Source of the DNA: Candidatus Wolframiiraptor gerlachensis
GTDB taxonomy: Archaea > Thermoproteota > Nitrososphaeria_A > Caldarchaeales > Wolframiiraptoraceae
DNA: 64,000 bases
Direction of reading: 5' to 3'
Assembly (NCBI GenBank): GCA_021323375.2
Contig: JAJPCT020000022.1
Location: forward strand, 1 to 64,000
The notes below the pieces were generated by a model, which did not search any database, had not been told where the DNA came from, and was given only the letters and a program-made list of their open reading frames with translations. Shown here one piece after another: positions 8,207 through 19,065 of this stretch. Made by a program: the position numbers and the translations under genes. The first letter of the stretch is position 1. Each line of letters begins with the position of its first letter.

Positions 8207-8982
8207 ATGAGACCACCATCCACCTGTATGACGACGCCGGTAACATAGCTGGCCCTTTCAGATGCTAGGAAAGCCACAACATCCGCTATCTCCTCGGGCT
8301 TCGCAAACCTCTTCAGTGGTATGTCAGCGGCCCACTCCCCTAATATTTCTTCTGTAGGCTTCCCCGTTCTATCGGCCTCCGCCCTTACAAGCTCCTCAAC
8401 CCTCCTTGTCAGAGTCCAACCCGGGCAGACCGCGTTAACGAGTATCCCGTATTCTGCGAGCTCTAAAGCAAGTGTCTTCGTCAATGCCAGTATGCCCGCT
8501 CTCAGCGTGTTTGAGAGGATCATTCCGCGCATGGGCTGTTTGGCGACAAATGACGCCATGTTTATGATCCTACCCCATCTCCTCCTCTTCATATGAGGTA
8601 TCACAAGACGACAAGCGTATATTGTGCCCATTAGCAGCTGGTTGACAGCATCAGTCCACATCTCATCAGAAGTTTCTTCGAAGAGGGCTGATGGTGGGCC
8701 GCCGGTATTATTCACCAGTATATCTATCCTGCCAAAGCTCTCGAGCGCCATATAGACCATGTGGGCGACCTGTTCCTTAACCCTTAGATCCGCCTCAACA
8801 GGAAGAACCTCTGACCCGGTCTCAGCCCTAATCTCCTCAGCAGCTTTAGCAATCCTATCCCAGCTCCTAGAGCATATAAGGAGCTTGCAGCCCTCCCGAG
8901 CCAACGCCATTGCTATGGCCTTACCTATCCCGCTGCTTGAGCCCGTGACAATCGCAACCCTACCATGAAGCCCCAGATCCAT
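8191..8982 (-). CDS. SDR-family oxidoreductase lacking the usual catalytic tyrosine
   Basis: 263 residues with a Rossmann TGSSSGIGKAIA motif at 13-24 and NNTGG in place of NNAG. At the position where most SDRs have YxxxK the protein reads MRGMILSNTLRAGILAL, so the Tyr and Lys are replaced; this is seen in a recognised sub-branch of 3-oxoacyl-ACP-reductase-like SDRs with LSNAxRA. The C-terminal VTGVVIQVDGG is typical. NAD(P)-dependent activity on an unknown alcohol/ketone is possible, but the mechanism must differ. It is followed on the same strand by nothing closely linked. Confidence 0.88.
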   Translation of the reverse strand: MDLGLHGRVAIVTGSSSGIGKAIAMALAREGCKLLICSRSWDRIAKAAEEIRAETGSEVLPVEADLRVKEQVAHMVYMALESFGRIDILVNNTGGPPSALFEETSDEMWTDAVNQLLMGTIYACRLVIPHMKRRRWGRIINMASFVAKQPMRGMILSNTLRAGILALTKTLALELAEYGILVNAVCPGWTLTRRVEELVRAEADRTGKPTEEILGEWAADIPLKRFAKPEEIADVVAFLASERASYVTGVVIQVDGGLIRSLT

Positions 8983-9006
8983 CCCAAAATCATCCCCACG
9001 TGATTC

Positions 9007-9450
9007 TTAGATACTGTTATCCCTTACTATGAAGCGCCTATCTAGGTCCTCCATTCTGCCGCGTTTTATGTTCTCAACGAGCTCAAGCACCCTCCTTTTT
9101 ATCTCTTCTCTGATCCTCCTAGCTTCCTCTAGCGGCAGATCCGCTGGATCTGCTATATTCCACTCCAAGACCTTTTTAGCGTATATTACGGGGCACTGGG
9201 ATCCGCTACAGACTATGATGGCAAGATCGGCCTGCTCCTGAATCTCCCTATCAAGGAGCCTCGGCCTCTTGCCGCTTATATCTATTCCCTCCTCGAGCAT
9301 CAGCTTGACCGCATTTGGGTGAACCATCTCAGAGGGCTTCACACCAGCGCTAACCGCAGTCCAACCTTCCGGAGCATACTTGTTAAAATAGGCCTCAGCA
9401 ATCTGGCTCCTAAAACTATTCTCAACACATACGAAGAGAACTCGTCTCAT
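9007..9450 (-). CDS. Low-molecular-weight phosphatase / arsenate reductase (ArsC-like)
   Basis: About 147 residues from ATG 9450, chosen because the phosphate loop VLFVCVENSFRSQ should lie a few residues from the N-terminus and because a TATA-like CAATTTATG lies about 26 bp upstream; the track start at 9495 adds 15 residues. The CX5R loop is CVENSFR, and the general-acid region is WNIADPADLP. VCSGSQCPVIYAKK supplies further cysteines expected in thioredoxin-linked arsenate reductases. It either reduces arsenate or dephosphorylates tyrosine. Thioredoxin reductase is 8 kb away. It is divergent from gapN. Confidence 0.86.
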   Translation of the reverse strand: MRRVLFVCVENSFRSQIAEAYFNKYAPEGWTAVSAGVKPSEMVHPNAVKLMLEEGIDISGKRPRLLDREIQEQADLAIIVCSGSQCPVIYAKKVLEWNIADPADLPLEEARRIREEIKRRVLELVENIKRGRMEDLDRRFIVRDNSI

Positions 9451-9521
9451 ACTCCTCGAGGACATAACTCCCGCATAAATTGTCGTGAATAGCATTACTT
9501 TAACGTTGTTTCGCCGAAATT

Positions 9522-9531
9522 CTTATAAATA
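9522..9531 (+). promoter_or_regulatory. TATA box of gapN
   Basis: CTTATAAATA lies about 27 bp before the ATG at 9554, so the transcript is expected to be leaderless or nearly so. Confidence 0.6.
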
Positions 9532-9553
9532 TGTTATAAACCTCTTAGAGGTA

Positions 9554-11083
9554 ATGAGCGGTCTTAAGCTGAGAAGCCCAGTTTTCTCCGGGATATATCG
9601 TGAGTCTAATGGGGTATATGAATTTGCGACGTTTGTTGGTGGGAAGTGGATCTGGAAAGATGAGATGATTGATGTTAGGAGCCCGATAGATTTGAGTATT
9701 ATCGGCAGGGTGCCGAGGCTTGACTGGGATGATATAGACCGCGCACTTGACGTGGTTTACTCGGCTGGAAGATGGAGTATCAGGGACACTCCAGGCTGGA
9801 GGAGGCTTGAGCTCCTTGAGAGGCTGGCTGACCTCATGGAGGAGCATAGAGATGATCTCGTGGAATCCCTGATAATCAACTCGGGGAAGACGCGAGGCCA
9901 AGCCGTGGGGGAGGTTAATGCAAGCATAGATCGGCTAAGAAGAGCTGATCTGGACGCGAGGAAGATTTACGGGGAGTATATGCCGGGGGACTGGGATCCA
10001 ACAACCCTCGAGACAGAGGCCGTGGTCAGGCGCGAGCCCCTCGGAGTGGTCCTCGCGATAATTCCCTTCAATTATCCGCTCTTCGACGCGGTCTCCAAGT
10101 TCACCTATAGCGTGGTCGCGGGTAATGCGGTTGTGATCAAGCCGCCCTCAGCTGACCCGATTCCGATACTGTTATTTGCAAAGCTGGTTGAGGAATCTGG
10201 CTTCCCGAAGGAAGCATTCTCAGTCCTAACCATTCCAGGCAGGGAATCTGACAGGCTTATATCGGATTGGAGAATTCAGGCCATAAGCTTCACGGGTAGC
10301 AGTGGGACTGGGAGAAAGGTTATCCAGGCCGCAGGCATCAAGCAGTTTATAATGGAGCTGGGAGGCGGCGATCCAGCCATAGTCCTGCCCGATGCAGATC
10401 TGGACTTCGCCGCTGAGAGGGTCGCGGCTGGAATTTACAGCTATGCGGGCCAGAGATGCGATGCCATAAAACTAGTTCTCGTCGCGAATGATATCTACCA
10501 GGACTTCAGAGACAAGCTCGTTTCACAGCTATCGAGAGTTGTTGTCGGAGATCCGCGAGACGAAAAGACCACCATGGGGCCGCTGATAAGCCCTGAATCG
10601 GCAGACGAGATGATGAACAGTATTGAGGAGGCGGTTAAGGCCGGCGGCAGAATATTGTATGGTGGAAGGAAGCTGGGAGAGACGTATGTCGAGCCGACAT
10701 TAATCGAGATATTGGATAAAAACGTGCTGAAGGGTCTAAAGCTGTATAGGGAGGAGGTTTTTGCGCCAGTAGCACTGATAACAAGCTTCAGTAATCTTGA
10801 TGAGGCGATAGAGCTGGCTAATGGGAGAGCCTATGGCCTCGATGCCGCGATCTTCGGCTATAACATGGATCAGGTGAGGAAACTTGCGAGATTACTCGAA
10901 TTCGGCGCGATATACATTAATGATATGCCGAGGCATGGTGTAGGATACTATCCATTCGGCGGTAGAAAGGACTCGGGAATAGGCAGGGAGGGCGTGGGAT
11001 ATTCTATAGAATATGTAACTACATATAAGACAATAGTGTATAACTATAGGGAGAAAGGTGTGTGGAGATATTTGGCGGATTAG
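9554..11083 (+). CDS. gapN: Non-phosphorylating glyceraldehyde-3-phosphate dehydrogenase (GAPN-type ALDH)
   Basis: 509 residues from ATG 9554 (the track start at 9485 precedes the TATA box). It is an aldehyde dehydrogenase with a Rossmann region FTGSSGTGRKV, the general-base glutamate in MELGGGDPAIV and the catalytic cysteine in YAGQRCDAIK. The GQRC motif and VLPDADLDFAAERV are those of archaeal GAPN, which oxidises glyceraldehyde-3-phosphate directly to 3-phosphoglycerate in the modified glycolytic pathway. Another ALDH substrate cannot be excluded by eye. The neighbouring OFOR would take the pathway on from pyruvate. Confidence 0.85.
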   Translation: MSGLKLRSPVFSGIYRESNGVYEFATFVGGKWIWKDEMIDVRSPIDLSIIGRVPRLDWDDIDRALDVVYSAGRWSIRDTPGWRRLELLERLADLMEEHRDDLVESLIINSGKTRGQAVGEVNASIDRLRRADLDARKIYGEYMPGDWDPTTLETEAVVRREPLGVVLAIIPFNYPLFDAVSKFTYSVVAGNAVVIKPPSADPIPILLFAKLVEESGFPKEAFSVLTIPGRESDRLISDWRIQAISFTGSSGTGRKVIQAAGIKQFIMELGGGDPAIVLPDADLDFAAERVAAGIYSYAGQRCDAIKLVLVANDIYQDFRDKLVSQLSRVVVGDPRDEKTTMGPLISPESADEMMNSIEEAVKAGGRILYGGRKLGETYVEPTLIEILDKNVLKGLKLYREEVFAPVALITSFSNLDEAIELANGRAYGLDAAIFGYNMDQVRKLARLLEFGAIYINDMPRHGVGYYPFGGRKDSGIGREGVGYSIEYVTTYKTIVYNYREKGVWRYLAD

Positions 11084-11088
11084 CAGCC

Positions 11089-11646
11089 CTAGAAGCCGAC
11101 GTATCTATCCTTTGACACGTTGCAAATTGGGCACTTCTCCGGGGGCTCGTCTCCCACATAAGTGTGTCCGCAGACCGGACATATCCAGACCTTACCCTTC
11201 AGCGGCCAATCCTGTCCTTGATCCACATAACTCTTAGCTTCCCTATATAGCTGAGCGTGAATCTTCTCAGCTTCATATGCGTAGCGGAAGCTTTGCTCTG
11301 CACCTTTGAAGCCCTGGAACTTCGCTATCTCTATGTAGACGGGGTACATCTCATTAACCTCATACTCCTCCCCCATTATGCCAAGTTCCAAGTTCTTCGA
11401 GGTGTTACCCGGGCCCGCCGGGGTTCCCGCGGCCACCTTGAAATCCTCCTTATAATCCCTCAAATTATTGTAGTGATTCCTCGCGTGGACGAACTCTGCA
11501 TATGCCACTGCTCTAAAGAGCCTCGCGACATTCGGGAACTTCTCCCTCTCGGCGATATCCGCGAAAATAAAATACCTCATATGGGCCATGGACTCGCCGG
11601 CGAAGGCGCTTAAAAGCGCATCCCTAGTCATGGGCCTTACAGACAT
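11089..11646 (-). CDS. rbr: Rubrerythrin
   Basis: 185 residues with an N-terminal ferritin-like diiron domain (FAGESMAHMRYFIFADIAE, EFVHARNHY, then EAEKIHAQLYREA providing Glu/His ligands) and a C-terminal rubredoxin-like Fe(SCys)4 site (CPVCGHTYVGDEPPEKCPIC). It reduces hydrogen peroxide with electrons from rubredoxin or a flavoprotein and is typical of anaerobes. A TATA box (minus strand, 11681-11690) is about 39 bp before the ATG. It converges with gapN. Confidence 0.95.
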   Translation of the reverse strand: MSVRPMTRDALLSAFAGESMAHMRYFIFADIAEREKFPNVARLFRAVAYAEFVHARNHYNNLRDYKEDFKVAAGTPAGPGNTSKNLELGIMGEEYEVNEMYPVYIEIAKFQGFKGAEQSFRYAYEAEKIHAQLYREAKSYVDQGQDWPLKGKVWICPVCGHTYVGDEPPEKCPICNVSKDRYVGF

Positions 11647-11680
11647 ACATCCTCACACAGTTATTATCTGTAAAAATGCT

Positions 11681-11690
11681 GTTATATAAA
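11681..11690 (-). promoter_or_regulatory. TATA box of rubrerythrin gene
   Basis: On the minus strand this reads TTTATATAAC, a strong archaeal TATA element 35-45 bp upstream of the rbr ATG. Confidence 0.55.
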
Positions 11691-11748
11691 GAATTTTCAA
11701 AGAAGCCTCTTCAGAAAATTTTTAAGCATCGTATCCAATTATAGTGAC

Positions 11749-12057
11749 ATGGCTCGTAAAGAACCCCTCTGCTTGAAATGTTTCAAGTATTCCCCCCATC
11801 CGATCTATCCCTCGATAATGATCTGCGTGGAGGATAATACTGTGATCTCGATGCCTAAGGAGGAGTGCTCGGGCTATGTTGAGAGGGAGTTTGAGGTCCT
11901 TGTCAAGCTGCTGCTCGAGAGGGGGTTCCTCTATTGCGCCGACTGCCAGCAGCCAATCTACTCCCCTGATGAGTTGCGCCATCATGCGAAGGATAGAGTG
12001 ATGGCATCAATTCCACCGGATGAGGTGGCTTGCGAGGAATCTCCAGCAGCGGATTAG
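11749..12057 (+). CDS. Hypothetical zinc-binding protein upstream of OFOR
   Basis: 102 residues. Two cysteine pairs, CLKC at 8-11 and CADC near 65, plus HH near 77, suggest a small metal site. I do not recognise the family. The stop is 11 bp before the OFOR alpha start on the same strand, so the two are probably one transcript and the protein may assist the oxidoreductase or its iron-sulfur clusters; this is inference from position only. A TATA-like TTTTTAAG lies about 30 bp before the ATG. Confidence 0.7.
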   Translation: MARKEPLCLKCFKYSPHPIYPSIMICVEDNTVISMPKEECSGYVEREFEVLVKLLLERGFLYCADCQQPIYSPDELRHHAKDRVMASIPPDEVACEESPAAD

Positions 12058-12067
12058 GCGTGGGATT

Positions 12068-14915
<2,848 letters not shown>

Positions 14916-14930
14916 TTTAAATCCAGCCCG

Positions 14931-14980
14931 AGGGGGTGCAGGGGAATAGAAGCCGGCTAACGAGGCTTATACACCCCCCT
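14931..14980 (+). other. Structured hairpin downstream of the OFOR operon
   Basis: GGGGGTG and CACCCCC form an outer stem and AAGCC/GGCTT an inner stem, separated by an asymmetric internal loop. An ACA triplet lies in TTATTACATCC about 14 nt beyond the loop. This could be an operon 3'-end structure or an H/ACA-like guide RNA; the internal loop is unusually lopsided for the latter. Confidence 0.3.
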
Positions 14981-15043
14981 TATTACATCCGAGATCTCCC
15001 ATTTTTGGCACAAAAATAAGAGGGGGGAGTGGATGGATTAGTT

Positions 15044-15790
15044 TTACGGCAGCGTGTAGCCACCGTCAATGATTATATTCTGGCCTGTTATGAAGCTCGA
15101 CTTATCACTCGCCAAGAAGAGCACCAAGTTTGCCACATCCTCCGGCTTTCCAAGCCTGCCTAGGGGTATTGCGTGCTTTAGCTGCTCTAGGGCTTCTTTA
15201 CCTAGTGATTGGAGAGCTGGGGTCTCAATCGGTCCTGGGGCTATAGAGTTCACGTTTATGCCATATTGGGCCACCTCAAGGGCCAGTGCCCTCGTGAATC
15301 CTGCTATCCCCGCCTTGCTCGCGGCATAATGAGCGGCATTTGGGAATCCAACTACGGAACCTATGGCGGATGATATGCTTATTATTTTGCCATACCTCTG
15401 CTCGATCATCTTCGGGAGAACAGCTCTGGTAAAGTTGAAGACTCCCTTAAGGTTTATGTCCAAGACCTTATCCCAGTCCTGCTCGCTCATAACCGCCAGC
15501 GGCTTGAAGGGCGCAATGCCCGCGTTGTTGACGAGGATGTCTATCCTGCCATACTTCTCCAACACCTGTCCCACAGCCTTATGAGCATCATCCCAGCTTG
15601 ATACATCACACTTGATGGCAAGGCCATCTCCACCCCGCCCCTTAATCTCCTCCAAAACATCGAATATCTTATCCGAGACATCTATCAGAGCAACCTTAGC
15701 GCCGCTGGCAGCCAACTGCAGGGCTATCTCCCTGCCTATCCCCTGCCCAGCCCCCGTCACTATCGCAACCTTACCATTCAGCTCGAACAT
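15044..15790 (-). CDS. SDR-family oxidoreductase (3-oxoacyl-ACP reductase-like)
   Basis: 248 residues from ATG 15790; the 21 extra residues of the track start are not SDR-like. TGAGQGIGREIA, NNAGIAP, the catalytic serine in ISISSAIGS and YAASKAGI (Tyr-x-x-x-Lys) are all present, unlike in the SDR at 8191. The end FITGQNIIIDGGYT is the usual C-terminal signature. It reduces or oxidises an unknown carbonyl/alcohol with NAD(P). It is divergent from the permease gene. Confidence 0.92.
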   Translation of the reverse strand: MFELNGKVAIVTGAGQGIGREIALQLAASGAKVALIDVSDKIFDVLEEIKGRGGDGLAIKCDVSSWDDAHKAVGQVLEKYGRIDILVNNAGIAPFKPLAVMSEQDWDKVLDINLKGVFNFTRAVLPKMIEQRYGKIISISSAIGSVVGFPNAAHYAASKAGIAGFTRALALEVAQYGINVNSIAPGPIETPALQSLGKEALEQLKHAIPLGRLGKPEDVANLVLFLASDKSSFITGQNIIIDGGYTLP

Positions 15791-15855
15791 CACTTGTAAG
15801 ATAACAATGTCATAATTTAAGCATTCCTGCATAATCGTGAATGAAAAGATCAAAG

Positions 15856-15864
15856 CTTATATAG
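15856..15864 (+). promoter_or_regulatory. TATA box of the permease gene
   Basis: CTTATATAG about 40 bp before the TTG start at 15901. Confidence 0.55.
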
Positions 15865-15900
15865 GGATTACGGAGTTATAATTTTGAAGGGTATTTCGCC

Positions 15901-16989
15901 TTGAGCTGTGGATGCGGTGTCCAGCATGGGCACGAGGGCGGAGGCGGGAGCTGCCATGTCTCTGCTCCTAGCCCTAGGAGGTGGTGTAGGGAGAGGCTCT
16001 TCGTAGTAGCTCTAGGCCTATTTGGTCTCTATATTGCTCATATTGTTCTGGATTATTTCGGCGTATCGGTTTTGGGCGGCCTATTCTCGGCACTTTATGA
16101 ATATGCTGGGATGATTTGGCTCCCGATGACTATTGGGCTGCTTGTAGGGGGTCTGATCGACCGATTTGTTCCATCCGAGTATATTTGGAGGGTTCTCGCC
16201 CAGCATAGGAGGAGAAGCATATTCTATTCAGTTGGATTGGGGTTCTTGGCTTCAGCCTGTTCTCACGGCATTCTCGCAATATCTATGGAGCTTTATAGGA
16301 AAGGTGCATCAACCCCAGCTGTTATATCCTTCCTTCTAGCCTCGCCATGGGCAAATATGCCGATCACAATACTGCTACTCGGCTTCTTCGGCGTCAAGGC
16401 TCTAATATTCATATTCACAGCAATACTCATCGCCATAGTGACTGGACTGCTTTACCAAGTGCTGGATAGAGCCGGTTTGGTGGAGCGCAATACTCATAGT
16501 GCCGTCCCCGAAAATAATTTCCCGCTCCTAGACGATATTAAGTCCCGGTGGCGCGCATATGACTTTAGGGCTAGGAGGCTAGTCAGCGACCTGATAGGAA
16601 TTCTTAGGAGCTCTTGGGAGCTGGCGAGGATGATCCTCTGGTGGATTGTCATCGGCATGCTCATCGCGGCGGCCATAAGCGCCTACATCCCAACGGAGAT
16701 ATTTATGAACCACATGGGCCCAACCTTGTCCGGCTTACTAGCGACATTGATCTTCGCTACGATCATAGAGATCTGCTCTGAGGGAACCTCACCGGTCGCG
16801 CTTGAGATATATAGGCAGACTGGCGCATTCGGGAACGCGCTAGTATTCTTGATGGCCGGTGTGGCGACAGACTATACGGAGATTGGGTTAATCTGGTCTA
16901 ATATAGGGAAGAGGGCAGCTCTATTGTTACCAGTAATAACGGTCCCCCAGATAGTGATAATCGGATATTTTCTGAACATGATTCTGTAA
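15901..16989 (+). CDS. Permease (UPF0718/DUF318, predicted metal/oxyanion exporter)
   Basis: 362 residues, TTG start. The N-terminal 25 residues are rich in Cys and His (CGCGVQHGHEGGGGSCH), a likely metal-binding tail. About eight hydrophobic segments follow, with the family hallmarks SACSHGILAISMELYRKGAS...LLASPWANMPITI and, in the second half, EICSEGTSPVALEIYRQTGA...MAGVATDYTEIG. The internal two-fold repeat and conserved cysteines resemble ArsP-type permeases. The ArsC-like gene is 6 kb away, so arsenic export is possible but unproven. Confidence 0.88.
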   Translation: MSCGCGVQHGHEGGGGSCHVSAPSPRRWCRERLFVVALGLFGLYIAHIVLDYFGVSVLGGLFSALYEYAGMIWLPMTIGLLVGGLIDRFVPSEYIWRVLAQHRRRSIFYSVGLGFLASACSHGILAISMELYRKGASTPAVISFLLASPWANMPITILLLGFFGVKALIFIFTAILIAIVTGLLYQVLDRAGLVERNTHSAVPENNFPLLDDIKSRWRAYDFRARRLVSDLIGILRSSWELARMILWWIVIGMLIAAAISAYIPTEIFMNHMGPTLSGLLATLIFATIIEICSEGTSPVALEIYRQTGAFGNALVFLMAGVATDYTEIGLIWSNIGKRAALLLPVITVPQIVIIGYFLNMIL

Positions 16990-17045
16990 ATTTCTAGAAG
17001 CTTGGATGAGGCTTAACCCGAGTTATCAATAGCTCTTTGTCAAAA

Positions 17046-17053
17046 TTTTATAT
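17046..17053 (+). promoter_or_regulatory. TATA box of trxB
   Basis: TTTTATAT centred about 27 bp before the trxB ATG, implying a leaderless mRNA. Confidence 0.6.
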
Positions 17054-17077
17054 CAGCCCACTACTCCTTATTCGCGC

Positions 17078-18019
17078 ATGAGCTCCCAGAATGAATACGA
17101 TGTGATTATCATAGGTTCTGGGCCTGCTGGTTGTACTGCCGCGATCTACACATCTAGGGCTGGCCTAAGGACCCTTGTGATGGGCGGCGTAACTCCCGGC
17201 GGCCAGCTCATGAAGACCACGCTAGTCGAGAACTTCCCAGGGTTCTCGAATGGTATTAGGGGGCCGGATCTGATGATGGAGATGATGAAGCAGGCCGAGG
17301 GATTTGGCGCTGAGATAATCTATAGGAATGCCACGCGTGTGGACTTTTCATCCCACCCGCTCAAGGTCTTCGCCGACGACGAGGAATACTCCGCGCTATC
17401 CGTCATAATAGCGACTGGTGCTAAGCCTAAGATGCTTGGATTGGAGTCTGAGCAGAGGCTTATGGGTAGGGGCGTCTCGACCTGCGCGACATGTGATGCC
17501 CCGCTATATAAGGGCGCCAAGAACCTCGTAGTGGTGGGAGGTGGTGATAGCGCCGCTGAATATGCCCTCTTCTGCGCAAAGATAGCGGAGAGAGTGACCA
17601 TGATACATAGAAGGGATAGGCTCAGAGCCTCAAGAATTCTGCAGGATAGGCTATTCTCAGAGCCGAAGATAATGATACTCTGGAGTAGCATCGTCGAGGA
17701 TATTATTGGTGAGGATAGGGTTGAGGGGGTGCTTGTGAGAAACCTTGTTAATGGTGAGCTGAGTAGAATAGACTGTGAAGCGGTTTTCATAGCGATAGGG
17801 CATAAGCCCGAGACCGAGATCTTCCGAGGCTGGCTCGAGATGGATGATGAGGGCTACATAATTACAAGAGATTTCGTCAAGACTAGTATCGAAGGGGTCT
17901 TCGCCGCTGGTGAGGTAATGGATAAGAGGTATAGGCAAGCCATAACATCAGCTGGATTCGGGTGTATGGCCGCATTAGAGGCGATAAAGTACGTGGAAAT
18001 GATTAGAGGCTCTAAATAG
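17078..18019 (+). CDS. trxB: Thioredoxin reductase
   Basis: 313 residues. FAD loop VIIIGSGPAGCTAAIYTSRAG at 9-29, GGQLMKTTLVENFPG, the redox-active CATCDAP, the pyridine-nucleotide loop VVGGGDSAAEYALF and AAGEVMDKRYRQAITSAGFG at the C-terminus give a complete low-Mr thioredoxin reductase. It passes electrons from NAD(P)H to thioredoxin or glutaredoxin-like proteins. HRRDRLRAS after the second Rossmann loop favours NADPH. It may serve the ArsC-like protein and peroxide defence. Confidence 0.95.
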   Translation: MSSQNEYDVIIIGSGPAGCTAAIYTSRAGLRTLVMGGVTPGGQLMKTTLVENFPGFSNGIRGPDLMMEMMKQAEGFGAEIIYRNATRVDFSSHPLKVFADDEEYSALSVIIATGAKPKMLGLESEQRLMGRGVSTCATCDAPLYKGAKNLVVVGGGDSAAEYALFCAKIAERVTMIHRRDRLRASRILQDRLFSEPKIMILWSSIVEDIIGEDRVEGVLVRNLVNGELSRIDCEAVFIAIGHKPETEIFRGWLEMDDEGYIITRDFVKTSIEGVFAAGEVMDKRYRQAITSAGFGCMAALEAIKYVEMIRGSK

Positions 18020-18067
18020 AACGGTCAACCTACTCATGCCTCTAGTTTATGTAATGATAACTGGATT

Positions 18068-19018
18068 CTAGCCCTCCTCTTCCACGGCTATTGGCACTTC
18101 TAAGTTGAAGGCCTTGTAATCCCTTATTATCTTGAGCCTAATCATCCCCCTTTCCATGTATTCCTCCAAGATCTTTCTTAAATCACCTACCTTACGAACT
18201 GAATGACCCATCGCCTCGATGATAATGTCCCCCTCCCTGATCCCACTTAGATATGCTGGACTTCCCCTGAGAACTCTTACGACTAGAAGACCCTCTGATG
18301 TCTTGAGTGAAAGGTATCTAGCGATATGTTCTCCCAAGGGTATGGTTATTACTCCGATCCACGGTCTTAGGGCTTTTCCATATCTCGAGAAAATCTCCAT
18401 AAACCTTTTTATCGTGTTTATTGGTATCGCGAAGCCTATTCCCTGTGCGTATGGTATCATAGCTGTGGTCATGCCTATGACCTCGCCCCTCATATTGAGG
18501 AGCGGGCCGCCGCTATTGCCCGGATTTATCGCGGCATCCGTCTGGATCAGGTCCTCCAAGATGAAGCCCTCGCCCTCAATAGTCCTACCAACGGCGCTCA
18601 CTACACCGAGGCTGACATTTGGTCCAAGAAGACCCAAAGGGCTGCCGATGGCAAGAACGAGCTCGCCAACCCTAATGCTATCCGAGTCGCCGAGTTTTAG
18701 GGGCTTAAGCTCGTCCTCCATGACTCTTAAGAGCGCTACATCGCGTGATGGAGATCGAGTTACAACAACACCCTCAAACCTCCTCCCACCTATTAAGACT
18801 TCTATAGAACCAGTCTCAGAGACTACATGATTATTGGTTACAAGATATCCATCATGCGAGATCACGAAAGCGGACCCGACACCCCTGACTGGGACAGGCC
18901 TTAGGAAGGCATCCATCCTTATCCCAGCAACTATCACGCTGGCAACACTATCCCACGAGTCTTCAACAAGCTTACTAATCTCATTCGAAAGCGGTTCTAG
19001 TAAATTCTCTTTCATCAA
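18068..19018 (-). CDS. HtrA/DegP-family serine protease with one PDZ domain
   Basis: 316 residues. The trypsin-like domain holds the triad H (VTNNHVVSE), D (SRDVALLRV) and S (PGNSGGPLL). A single PDZ domain follows (LSLKTSEGLLVVRVLRGSPAYLSGIREGDII). There is no signal peptide or transmembrane helix, so it probably acts in the cytoplasm, as with several archaeal HtrA homologues. It degrades or chaperones damaged proteins. It converges with trxB. Confidence 0.94.
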   Translation of the reverse strand: MMKENLLEPLSNEISKLVEDSWDSVASVIVAGIRMDAFLRPVPVRGVGSAFVISHDGYLVTNNHVVSETGSIEVLIGGRRFEGVVVTRSPSRDVALLRVMEDELKPLKLGDSDSIRVGELVLAIGSPLGLLGPNVSLGVVSAVGRTIEGEGFILEDLIQTDAAINPGNSGGPLLNMRGEVIGMTTAMIPYAQGIGFAIPINTIKRFMEIFSRYGKALRPWIGVITIPLGEHIARYLSLKTSEGLLVVRVLRGSPAYLSGIREGDIIIEAMGHSVRKVGDLRKILEEYMERGMIRLKIIRDYKAFNLEVPIAVEEEG

Positions 19019-19065
19019 AGTAAAAATAAATTAGGCTGTATAAAAACTGGTTCTTCAGCTATGAC

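Noticed and set aside
18219-18830. 203-residue plus-strand ORF
   Set aside because: Shadow of the HtrA protease gene; composition rich in Ser/Pro/Leu as expected of an antisense frame.
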